Shown: in pieces, positions 55,163 to 63,265 of the stretch
How positions within the stretch are numbered: position 1 is the stretch's first letter
Layout of the letters: each line of letters opens with the position of its first letter
From: Tardiphaga sp.
GTDB taxonomy: Bacteria > Pseudomonadota > Alphaproteobacteria > Rhizobiales > Xanthobacteraceae
NCBI GenBank assembly: GCA_030147505.1
Contig: JASBVG010000104.1
Location: forward strand, 1-64,000
Reading direction: 5' to 3'
Length of the DNA: 64,000 nt
Notes under the pieces: generated by a model
What the model was told of the DNA's origin: nothing
What the model saw: the letters and a program-made list of their open reading frames with translations, nothing else
Databases searched by the model: none
Position numbers and translations under genes: made by a program

Positions 55163-55692
55163 TCTTTGTGACGGTCGGTACGCAAGGGCAATTCGATCGT
55201 CTGATCGCCACGGTTGACGGGTGGGCTTGCGCCAATAGCAAGACGGACGTATTCGCTCAGATAGGTCCGTCAGATTACCGCTCCGAGCATATCCGCACAG
55301 AGCGTTTCATCGACGTGACTGAATTTCGCGAACGTGTCGAGGCTGCAAGCCTCGTGATTTCCCATGCGGGGATGGGCTCGATCATCACCGCACTCGAGCT
55401 AGGCAAGCGCATCATTGTGATGCCCCGCCGGGCAAGCCTCGGAGAACATCGCAACGATCATCAACTTGCGACGGCAAAGCGCTTCGCAGAGCAGGGGGCG
55501 ATTATGGTTGCGTTCACTGAGCAGGAGCTGATCGACAAGCTGGATCGGTTGCAAGGCATGAACGAGACCGAGCGCGTCATGGCGCCGGCCTCGCCGCATC
55601 TGATTTCTGCCATCCGCTCTTTCATCGGGACCGGACAGGCAGACGCTGACACGATTGGCTTCAGTGCCAACACAAGCAGTTATTCCGAATGA
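55159..55692 (+). CDS. PssE/Alg13-like glycosyltransferase catalytic subunit (GT28 C-terminal domain)
   Basis: The 177-residue protein begins MIFVTVGTQGQFDRLI, the signature of Alg13/PssE proteins. VISHAGMGSIITALELGKRI and VMPRRASLGEHRNDHQLATA form the nucleotide-sugar site typical of the GT28 C-terminal domain. It should work as a complex with the PssD-like protein, whose gene it overlaps. The sugar donor is unknown. Confidence 0.88.
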   Translation: MIFVTVGTQGQFDRLIATVDGWACANSKTDVFAQIGPSDYRSEHIRTERFIDVTEFRERVEAASLVISHAGMGSIITALELGKRIIVMPRRASLGEHRNDHQLATAKRFAEQGAIMVAFTEQELIDKLDRLQGMNETERVMAPASPHLISAIRSFIGTGQADADTIGFSANTSSYSE

Positions 55693-55793
55693 TATTGATG
55701 CCGATCTTTGCATCAACTGATTTCATTAATGAGATTAACCAGCGCCCCTGATCGTCGTTTGGGCGCGTCAGAAACGAGCGAAAAGAGCCGGCC

Positions 55794-57005
55794 ATGAGCG
55801 ATGCACTGCCGCTACCGGATGCCCAGATTAGCTCCATGAGTTCGCGTCACGCTTCGCCCTTGGTCATGATCCCGATCGCCAAACCGTTCCTTGATGTGGA
55901 GGAGGCAGATGCGGCGCGTGAGGCGGTCCTGTCAGGGTGGTTATCGCAAGGCGCCCAGGTTGGTGCCTTCGAGCGGGAATTCGCTGCGCTGACGGGCGCG
56001 CAGCATGCCTGTGCGGTGTCGAATTGCACGACAGCGCTGCATCTCGCGCTGCTGGCAGCGGGCGTTGGGCCGGGCGATGAAGTCATCACGTCGAGCCACT
56101 CGTTCATCGCGACCGCCAATAGCATACGTTATTGCGGGGCAACGCCTGTTTTCGTCGATATCGAGGCTGCGACCTACAATCTCGATCCGGACCGCATCGC
56201 AGAAGCCGTCACCGAACGTACGCGGGCGATCCTGACGGTCCATCAGATGGGGATGCCCTGCGATCTCCAGCGGATAATTGCTGTCGCCGACAATTATGGA
56301 ATCCCGGTTATCGAGGATTCCGCCTGCGCGATCGGCAGCCAGATCAATATGGGTGGTGCTTGGGAACGTGTAGGCAAGCCGTGCGGAGCAGTGGCCTGCT
56401 TCTCGTTCCATCCGCGCAAGGTTGTCACAACTGGCGAAGGTGGAATGATAACGACGTCAGACCCCGAGATCGATCGCAAGCTGCGTCTTTGGCGCCAGCA
56501 TGGCATGAATGTGCCGGATACGGTGAGACATAACTCGGCTCAGGTCATTTTCGAAAGCTACGATTGCGTTGGTTTCAATTACCGGATGACCGATATTCAG
56601 GCTGCTATCGGGCGCAAGCAGTTGACGCGTCTCCCCGAGATCGTGGCGCAGCGGCGCATGATCGCGAGCCGATATAGCGCGCTGCTTAGCGATATCGAGG
56701 GATTGATTTTGCCGTTCGAGCCAGAGTGGGCGCGCTCAAACTGGCAGAGCTACTGCATTCGTTTGCCCGCCCGGGTGGATCAGAGGACCGTGATGCAGAA
56801 CCTGCTTGATCAGGGCATTGCGACCCGACGCGGCATCATGTGCTCGCACCGCGAGGCACCGTATATGGTCGACCAGCGTAAGCACGATCTGCGTCAGTCC
56901 GAGCTCGCACAGGATCATACAATTCTGCTCCCTCTCTTCGTGCAATTGAACGAAGAGCAGCAAGCGTTGATTGCAGAAGCCGTGCGGAAAGAACTTCAGG
57001 CATAA
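55794..57005 (+). CDS. Second DegT/DnrJ/EryC1/StrS-family sugar aminotransferase
   Basis: The 403-residue PLP enzyme resembles perosamine-synthase-like proteins that aminate the C4 keto group of a 4-keto-6-deoxy sugar. IPIAKPFLDVEEADAAREAV opens the family domain near residue 27, and SGWLSQGAQVGAFEREFAAL, EDSACAIGSQINMG and the PLP Lys209 in SFHPRKVVTTGEGG are conserved. The first 26 residues are an extra leader; a later start is possible. dTDP-4-keto-6-deoxyglucose from RfbA and RfbB is an obvious candidate substrate, which is inference. Confidence 0.88.
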   Translation: MSDALPLPDAQISSMSSRHASPLVMIPIAKPFLDVEEADAAREAVLSGWLSQGAQVGAFEREFAALTGAQHACAVSNCTTALHLALLAAGVGPGDEVITSSHSFIATANSIRYCGATPVFVDIEAATYNLDPDRIAEAVTERTRAILTVHQMGMPCDLQRIIAVADNYGIPVIEDSACAIGSQINMGGAWERVGKPCGAVACFSFHPRKVVTTGEGGMITTSDPEIDRKLRLWRQHGMNVPDTVRHNSAQVIFESYDCVGFNYRMTDIQAAIGRKQLTRLPEIVAQRRMIASRYSALLSDIEGLILPFEPEWARSNWQSYCIRLPARVDQRTVMQNLLDQGIATRRGIMCSHREAPYMVDQRKHDLRQSELAQDHTILLPLFVQLNEEQQALIAEAVRKELQA

Positions 57006-57082
57006 ACGAGAGCGCAACAGAAAACCGGCAGCCGAATGCGATAAGCGGCGGGATCTGCAGGGATCGACGCGGAACGAGCGAA

Positions 57083-58120
57083 ATGGCGAAGATCGACATT
57101 GTAATACCGTGCTACAATTATGGTCGGTTTCTCGATCGTTGCGTTCAAAGTGTTCTCGACCAAAAAGTGAGAGATCTACGTATCCTCATTATCGATGATG
57201 CATCGACCGACGATTCATTGAATGTCGCCAGGCGAATAGCTGCAACTGATGCGCGGATCACCGTTATCGCTCACGAGCAGAACAAAGGCCACATCGCGAC
57301 CTACAATGAAGGTCTGCTCGGCTGGGCGGAGAGCGAGTATTCGCTGCTTCTGTCTGCTGATGACGTCTTGACACCGGGGGCGCTCGATCGGGCGATCGCG
57401 GTTCTCGATGCTCACCCGAGCGTTGGATTGCTTTACGGTCATGCTGTTTATTGGCACGATGATCAGCCGATGCCCTCGGTTCGGTCCAGATCCGCTGGCG
57501 TAAAGATCTGGCGGGGCCAGGATTGGCTGCGGATTGTTTGTCTGCGGGCGCATTGCCTCGTTTCGACACCGACGGCAGTGGTACGGACGTCGGTGCAGCA
57601 GGCTATTGGAGGCTATCGCTCCGACCTTCCTCATACAGCCGATGTGGAAATGTGGATGCGCTTTGCCGTGCATTCTGACGTCGCTTATATTCGGCGCGTC
57701 GACCAAGCCTATTACAGGATCCACAGTAGAAACATGACGGTGCAGCGTGTTTCAATCGTCGATCTTCAGCAGCGGCGCGACGCCTATCAGGCGATCTTCG
57801 ATAATTATGGATATTTAATTCCGAATGCGCATGCGCTGCTCCGCTACGCCAACACTAAAATCGCGAGGGAAGCTTTGTGGCGTGCATGCAGCGCCTATCA
57901 TCGGCGGCAACTCGTGCAGACGCCACTCGCCGAATTGATCGATCTTGCGCGTTCAACAGATCCGAATTTCGTAGACCTGCCTGAGTATTGGGGTTTTCGA
58001 TGGCGTCAACGCGTCGGGAGCACGGCGAGTTATTTTTTACAGCCGATTATGTTTCCTGCCATCTATCGCCGTCTCTGCGGCTGGCTGTGGTGGAAGGCTT
58101 TCCCCATAAGAGGCATTTAA
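57083..58120 (+). CDS. Family 2 glycosyltransferase
   Basis: The 345-residue GT-A enzyme begins KIDIVIPCYNYGRFLDRCVQ and has LIIDDASTDDSLNVARRIA and the metal-binding SADD near residue 96. PHTADVEMWMRFAVHSDVAY is the conserved acceptor/catalytic region of GT2 enzymes. The C-terminus has a short amphipathic Trp-rich tail that may touch the membrane. It probably adds one sugar of the repeat unit. A 77-base gap separates it from the aminotransferase gene. Confidence 0.9.
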   Translation: MAKIDIVIPCYNYGRFLDRCVQSVLDQKVRDLRILIIDDASTDDSLNVARRIAATDARITVIAHEQNKGHIATYNEGLLGWAESEYSLLLSADDVLTPGALDRAIAVLDAHPSVGLLYGHAVYWHDDQPMPSVRSRSAGVKIWRGQDWLRIVCLRAHCLVSTPTAVVRTSVQQAIGGYRSDLPHTADVEMWMRFAVHSDVAYIRRVDQAYYRIHSRNMTVQRVSIVDLQQRRDAYQAIFDNYGYLIPNAHALLRYANTKIAREALWRACSAYHRRQLVQTPLAELIDLARSTDPNFVDLPEYWGFRWRQRVGSTASYFLQPIMFPAIYRRLCGWLWWKAFPIRGI

Positions 58121-58360
58121 TGTCTGGGGGAAGCGGTGCGTTGACGGCTGAAACTCACGGACTGGTCGCCGCCAAGCGGAGAACGGCCGTTCCCTTGTTC
58201 AAAGAGTAATTCATCGATCAAAGCATCGGGTAAGATAGTGCTGCTCAAGCTAATGCTATAGCTCGTCGTTGCGCTGCATATATTTCCCGTCAAATAAATA
58301 GATATTAAATATTTGACTTTTTATAATTCAAAAATTAAATACAAGTATCGTTGATCTTAG
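58121..58360 (+). promoter_or_regulatory. AT-rich promoter island upstream of the transferase-methyltransferase fusion gene
   Basis: From about 58290 to 58345 the DNA is strongly AT-rich, with ATTAAATATT at 58304-58313 and ATTAAATAC at 58334-58342, 30 bases apart. The GC-rich first part holds no supported gene. Confidence 0.45.
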
Positions 58361-59908
58361 ATGAGCAGCCGGGACCGCGCCCCTCGGATCGGCGGGTTGA
58401 GTTCGCGAGCGAGGATGATTGCGACGATGCACGCGCCTGATCAGCTTCCCGTAACGCCGGTATTCCGCGGCGATGGTCTGGGTCGGCCGCTTCGCGTCCT
58501 TGTTGCGCTGGCGAGCTACGGTACGGGCAATGACGGCCTTCTAGATCGGTTGATCCGCGAATACAGCTCGATGGCTTTCGACGTCGATATCGTCATTCTA
58601 TCCAATATCGAGAAGAAGCCTGCGCCAGAAGTTGAATGTCGGGTCGGTCTACCCAGCAAAGATCCCTGGTCGCTCCCCTTTGCTCACAAGCCGTTGTTTT
58701 CCGAGCGCGTCGATCAGTATGATCTGTTCATTTATTCCGAAGACGACATTCTGATCACCGAAGCGCAACTTCGTGCGTTCCTGGAGGTGACCGGGGCGTT
58801 GAAGGAGGATGAGATCGCCGGCTTCATTCGCATGGAGAAGAATGCGGATGGCGCGGTCAGCTATCCAGACATGCATGATGAATTCCATTGGGATGTCGCT
58901 TCGCTGCGATCGAGGTCGAATTACATCTTGGCCAGTTTTACCAACGAACACGCGGCTTGCTACGTATTGACCCGGGAGCAGCTCAAGAAAGCCATCAGGT
59001 CGGGCGGTTTCTTGGTTGAGCCCTATCAATGGAAGCACGATCTGCTCTGCACGGCTGCCACCGATCCATACATCCGGTGCGGTTTTACGAAGCTGATTCC
59101 CATTTCCCGTTTTGATGATTTTACGGTTCATCATCTGTCCAACAAATATGCGGGAAGGTTTGGGGTACCCGAAGCGGAAATGCGCTCGCAGGTGGACAAC
59201 ATGCTAAGGCTTTCTGGCAGCGGAGCCACGTCGAAGCTTCTACTGAGTCCCGAGACAAAATTGTGGCGCCGCATGTTCTCCAAGGAATATTACGAGCGCA
59301 TCAATCAAGATGTGTTGAATGCTATTCCGCCGGTAGCGCGTACAGTGCTTTCCATCGGTTGCGGTTCGGGCGAGCTGGAATGTGCATTGGCAGCTAAGGG
59401 CTGCGAAGTTGCAGCGGTGCCCCTGGATCCGGTGATAAGCGGCGGAGCGGCAACCCGCGGCATCGAGATGATCTACGGGGATTTTCGTTCTGCGTCAGAA
59501 AAACTCCGTAACCGGACATTCGATTGCGTCCTGTTTCTGAACATGCTGCACCTCGTTCCAGATCCGGTCGAAGTGCTCGCTCTATTCCGCGGCTGCATGC
59601 ACGACACTTCGGTGATGATCATTCAGTCGCCGAACATGCGGTCTGTTCCCGAGCTTTGGCGACGAGTCCGGTATATGCACCGGTATCGCGGTCTTGGGAG
59701 CTTCGGGCGGTCGGGTGTCCATGTCACTGGCGTGGGAAAGATCGGTGAATGGTGCGACGAATCCGGGCTGACGGTGAGTAGCCACATTGGGCTCCTGCAC
59801 AAGCGCGCGCGCTTTCTACGCGGCCGGTTTGTAGAGCTCATGATGTCGCCCAATTTCATCAGCGTCGCAAGAAAATCAGCCTCGGCAGCGGGAGCGTCAA
59901 CCGCTTAG
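58361..59908 (+). CDS. Glycosyltransferase-like / SAM methyltransferase fusion protein
   Basis: The 515-residue protein appears to join two enzymes. Residues about 45-300 look like a GT-A type domain (LRVLVALASYGTGNDGLLDR, DLFIYSEDDILITEAQLRAF, EPYQWKHDLL), where SEDD is a possible metal-binding site. Residues about 310-500 are a class I methyltransferase (VLSIGCGSGELECALAAKG at 328-346, LDPV, FDCVLFLNMLHLVPDPVEVL). Such a protein could add a sugar and methylate it or cap the chain. The start is uncertain: ATG 58361 has a poor ribosome-binding site, while ATG 58415 follows GCGAGG closely. Confidence 0.75.
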   Translation: MSSRDRAPRIGGLSSRARMIATMHAPDQLPVTPVFRGDGLGRPLRVLVALASYGTGNDGLLDRLIREYSSMAFDVDIVILSNIEKKPAPEVECRVGLPSKDPWSLPFAHKPLFSERVDQYDLFIYSEDDILITEAQLRAFLEVTGALKEDEIAGFIRMEKNADGAVSYPDMHDEFHWDVASLRSRSNYILASFTNEHAACYVLTREQLKKAIRSGGFLVEPYQWKHDLLCTAATDPYIRCGFTKLIPISRFDDFTVHHLSNKYAGRFGVPEAEMRSQVDNMLRLSGSGATSKLLLSPETKLWRRMFSKEYYERINQDVLNAIPPVARTVLSIGCGSGELECALAAKGCEVAAVPLDPVISGGAATRGIEMIYGDFRSASEKLRNRTFDCVLFLNMLHLVPDPVEVLALFRGCMHDTSVMIIQSPNMRSVPELWRRVRYMHRYRGLGSFGRSGVHVTGVGKIGEWCDESGLTVSSHIGLLHKRARFLRGRFVELMMSPNFISVARKSASAAGASTA

Positions 59909-59976
59909 GTTCGAACATCGCCTTCAATAAGGTGACCGATCGTAAATGCGAGATTTTGAGCATCTGGAAGAGAGAA

Positions 59977-61143
59977 ATGAGTCAGTCACAACTCTCCAGC
60001 AAGGAAAGAGTCCGGCGGATTGCATTCGCGACGATCGGCGATGCGAACCAGGTGCGCTTTTGGTCGGGTACGCCGTTCCACATGTCGAAATCCCTGGCGC
60101 GTGAGGGTAACGATGTCGTTCATGTCGGTCCGTTGAACGCGCCGATTCTCCCGATTTACAAAACATATGCGCGGCTGCGCCGCGTTTTTCGCCGAGAAGG
60201 GGTGTCTCCTGTCCATGCCGACACCGTCGTCGCGCAATATGCGGCTGATGCGTCGCGAAAGATTAGCGCCGCATCGCCTGATGTCGTCTTTGCGCCTGCC
60301 GGCTCGAGTTTTGCGTGGGGGATCCCCAAGGGAGTGCCATTGGTCTACGCATCCGACGCGACGTTTCGTCTGGTGGAGAACTATCACCCGAATTATCGCA
60401 ACATGTCGCGTGCCGCCCGCGAAAACTCCGAACGGTTGGAACGCCAGACCATAGCACGCGCGAACCTCGTGCTTTATCCATCGCAGTGGGCAGCTGAATC
60501 CGCGGTGAGAGACTATGGCGCCGATCCAGCGAAGGTGCATGTCATCCCGTGGGGGGCCAATCTCGAGGATGCGCCGGATCGCGGCACCGTGCTCGGCGAA
60601 CGCGAGCCCGGCCGATGTCGGTTGCTATTCATTGGCAGCGATTGGGAGGAAAAAGGTGCCGATATCGCCCTGGGCACTCTGATCTCTCTGAAGAGCCGAG
60701 GCGTCGATGCCGAGCTCGTGATCTGCGGATGCGTGCCGTCCAAACCCTGCACCGTGGATGGCCTTACAGTCATTTCGTTTCTCGACAAGAACGATCCCGC
60801 GCAGCGCGAGCGCCTGAGCCGGCTCTATCGCGACGCGGATCTTTTTCTGTTGCCCACACGCGCGGATTGTTACGGCATCGTCTTCTGTGAGGCTGCGGCC
60901 CATGGTGTCCCCAGCATAGCGCCTGCCACCGGCGGTGTTCCGGGAGCGATCCGGGATGGAGAAACCGGAATTCTTCTGGCGCCCGACGCGACTAAAGAGG
61001 ACTACGCGAAGGTCATCGCTGACCTTTTCACCAACCCTGAGCGCCTCGCTGGAATGCGGCAGTCGTGCCGTGACGCTTACGAAAATCGACTGAACTGGAA
61101 CGCATGGGGACGCCGCGTCTCTGACCTGATGCAAATGCTATGA
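59977..61143 (+). CDS. Family 4 glycosyltransferase
   Basis: The 388-residue GT-B enzyme has an N-terminal acceptor domain (IAFATIGDANQVRFWSGTPF) and a C-terminal GT4 donor domain (LLFIGSDWEEKGADIALGTL, ADLFLLPTRADCYGIVFCEA, AAHGVPSIAPATGGVPGAIR). The Glu-x7-Glu-like site lies in the ADCYGIVFCEA block. ATG 59977 has GGAAGAGAGAA directly upstream; a GTG at 59932 is less likely. Its stop overlaps the deacetylase start by ATGA, indicating coupled translation. It probably adds a sugar of the repeat unit. Confidence 0.92.
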   Translation: MSQSQLSSKERVRRIAFATIGDANQVRFWSGTPFHMSKSLAREGNDVVHVGPLNAPILPIYKTYARLRRVFRREGVSPVHADTVVAQYAADASRKISAASPDVVFAPAGSSFAWGIPKGVPLVYASDATFRLVENYHPNYRNMSRAARENSERLERQTIARANLVLYPSQWAAESAVRDYGADPAKVHVIPWGANLEDAPDRGTVLGEREPGRCRLLFIGSDWEEKGADIALGTLISLKSRGVDAELVICGCVPSKPCTVDGLTVISFLDKNDPAQRERLSRLYRDADLFLLPTRADCYGIVFCEAAAHGVPSIAPATGGVPGAIRDGETGILLAPDATKEDYAKVIADLFTNPERLAGMRQSCRDAYENRLNWNAWGRRVSDLMQML

Positions 61144-61865
61144 TTGTCCTCAATTACCATGAGTTGGTCGACGGCAACCCATCGAATCCGTGGTGTCTTA
61201 CAAACGCAGCCTTCGAGAACCATCTCGCGCTCTACGAGGACAGACTGCTTTCACCGCAGGAATTTTTGAAGTGCTGCGCCGATCCGAAGACTGACGACAC
61301 CAATGCCGTGTTGCTCACTTTCGATGACGGCTTCTTGTCTGATTACACCGAAGTCTATGCGAAGTTCATGGTGGCCGGCCGCATGCCGGGATTCATGTCA
61401 TTTATCCCTACCGATTTCGTCGGTGTGCCGGGGCGCATGACGTGGGATATGATCGAAGAACTCGACAGGACAGGCGTCACCATCGGCTCGCATGGCATTG
61501 CCCATGTGGACCTGACATCTGTCTCGGATAGCGATCTCCATCGCGAACTCGCGGTATCGAAGATCATATTGGAGAATCGCCTCGGCAGGACGGTTCCTCT
61601 CTTGGCATTTCCATATGGACGATTTTCCAGACGTGTTTGGGGTGCTGCTTTGAGCGCTGGCTACACCCATCTCTTCACGATTCAGCTCGGACATCATCGC
61701 GGATTCGAACCGTTCCTCTATTCCAGGCTGTGCCTGACCAATACGATGAATGCAGACTATTTGTTCCGGCATATGCGCAATCCCGATGCAGGGCGCGGCT
61801 TGGCCTGGAGGGCGAGCACCAGGCTCGGTCTCTATCGTCAAATCATGCGTGTGCGGTATCGATAG
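61140..61865 (+). CDS. Polysaccharide deacetylase, NodB/CE4 family
   Basis: The 241-residue enzyme removes acetyl groups from N-acetyl sugars. The metal-binding TFDDG motif lies at 60-64 and SHGIAHVDL at 117-125 (His118, His122). LAFPYGRFSRR supplies the third family motif. No signal peptide is evident, so it may act on lipid-linked or nucleotide-linked intermediates in the cytoplasm; this is unusual for CE4 polymer deacetylases but known for other sugar-lipid enzymes. It is coupled to the GT4 gene by a 4-base overlap. Confidence 0.88.
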   Translation: MIVLNYHELVDGNPSNPWCLTNAAFENHLALYEDRLLSPQEFLKCCADPKTDDTNAVLLTFDDGFLSDYTEVYAKFMVAGRMPGFMSFIPTDFVGVPGRMTWDMIEELDRTGVTIGSHGIAHVDLTSVSDSDLHRELAVSKIILENRLGRTVPLLAFPYGRFSRRVWGAALSAGYTHLFTIQLGHHRGFEPFLYSRLCLTNTMNADYLFRHMRNPDAGRGLAWRASTRLGLYRQIMRVRYR

Positions 61866-61874
61866 GTTCTGAGG

Positions 61875-63260
61875 ATGAAAAGCATTGCCATCGGAGCCTC
61901 CTATCAGACTGAACGGCCGGCAGCGTTGGGAACCGGGCGGCCCGTTGGATCCTCGCGGGTTCGTGCGCGACCGAACTCCACGCTCATTTCAGTCTTCGTT
62001 TGCTCGCTGGCGTTGCCCTTCTTTTTCTATATCGGCCCGGTCAGAATGTCGCCTTACCGACTGATCCTGGTCGCGACCTTCGTTCCGTGCCTGATCACTT
62101 GGTTGTCGGGAGAAATCGGCAAAGTGAGGCTTGCCGACATCCTGATGTTCTCGGCGGCCATATGGGGCGCGTTTGTCCTGATCGTCCTGCACGGTATCGA
62201 GACATCGCTTCAGTCCGCCGGGATTTTCGTGATCGAGACCTTGGGGCCATTTCTACTCGCGCGGAGATACATTCGCGACTATACGGCATTTCAGAACATG
62301 GTGAAGGCTCTTGCACTCACCATGATCGTCATTCTCCCATTCGCTATCTTCGAGAATGTGTTCGGTTGGCCCATCCTGATAGAGACCTTCGGCAAGATCC
62401 TTCCCGTTTACCCAGTCATCGGAAGCGAACTCAGGCTCGGCTTCAGGCGTGCGCAAGCCACATTCGAATATTCCATTCTGTTCGGCGTCGCTTGTTCGAG
62501 CGCCTTCGCTTTGAGTTATTATGTTGGTGGCAGTGTTATGCGACGACTTTGGCGATCCGGTCTTGTGGCTCTGACGGTTGCTTCGTCGCTCTCGTCCGGC
62601 CCCCTTCTGTCGCTCGTTGTACAAGGCCTGTTGATCGCTTGGGACAAGGTTACCTCACGCATGGCGAAGCGATGGGGGATATTGGCCGGGATTGTCGTCG
62701 CAGCTTATCTTGCTGTCGATCTGACGTCGAACCGCACCCCCTTTGATGTCTTCATCTCCTACCTGACCTTCAATTCCGACACCTCTTATATGCGCGTGCA
62801 TATTTGGAACTACGGAACGGAGTCGGTGATGAATCACCCGATCCTGGGGCTTGGCCAGACCGAATGGGATCATCCCGACTGGATGGGCGGAAGTATCGAT
62901 AATTTCTGGCTCGTCGTTGCCGTGCGTTACGGCCTTCCGGGCTTTCTGTTTATCGCAGGCAGTTTCTTCGCCGTATGCTTCGGTCTGGGCCGACTGAGGA
63001 ATCTGTCATACGAGGCAGCCCAGTGTCGCAAGGCCCTGATTATTACCATCTGCGGATTGATGTTGTCCATCTGTACCGTGCATGTGTGGGACGCCCCCTA
63101 TGTCCTCATCCTGTTTCTCCTCGGCAGCGGCATGTGGATTTTCGACTCTCAAAAATATCATTCTCCTACGATCGCTCGACCGGAAGGCAAAGTGACACGG
63201 AGGCCGGCACGATTAGGCACCCGCCAATATCCAATGCATGCCCATCGTGAAGGGAGGTAG
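61875..63260 (+). CDS. O-antigen-polymerase (Wzy)-like membrane protein
   Basis: The 461-residue protein has about ten to eleven membrane segments and a long periplasmic loop near residues 290-350 containing DTSYMRVHIWNYGTESVMNH and PILGLGQTEWDHPDWMG, the pattern of the Wzy_C/O-antigen ligase family. It would join repeat units after Wzx flipping. It starts 9 bases after the deacetylase stop. A second polymerase/ligase-like protein is encoded at 32793; this one, beside the glycosyltransferases, is the better Wzy candidate. Confidence 0.82.
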   Translation: MKSIAIGASYQTERPAALGTGRPVGSSRVRARPNSTLISVFVCSLALPFFFYIGPVRMSPYRLILVATFVPCLITWLSGEIGKVRLADILMFSAAIWGAFVLIVLHGIETSLQSAGIFVIETLGPFLLARRYIRDYTAFQNMVKALALTMIVILPFAIFENVFGWPILIETFGKILPVYPVIGSELRLGFRRAQATFEYSILFGVACSSAFALSYYVGGSVMRRLWRSGLVALTVASSLSSGPLLSLVVQGLLIAWDKVTSRMAKRWGILAGIVVAAYLAVDLTSNRTPFDVFISYLTFNSDTSYMRVHIWNYGTESVMNHPILGLGQTEWDHPDWMGGSIDNFWLVVAVRYGLPGFLFIAGSFFAVCFGLGRLRNLSYEAAQCRKALIITICGLMLSICTVHVWDAPYVLILFLLGSGMWIFDSQKYHSPTIARPEGKVTRRPARLGTRQYPMHAHREGR

Positions 63261-63265
63261 CGCAC

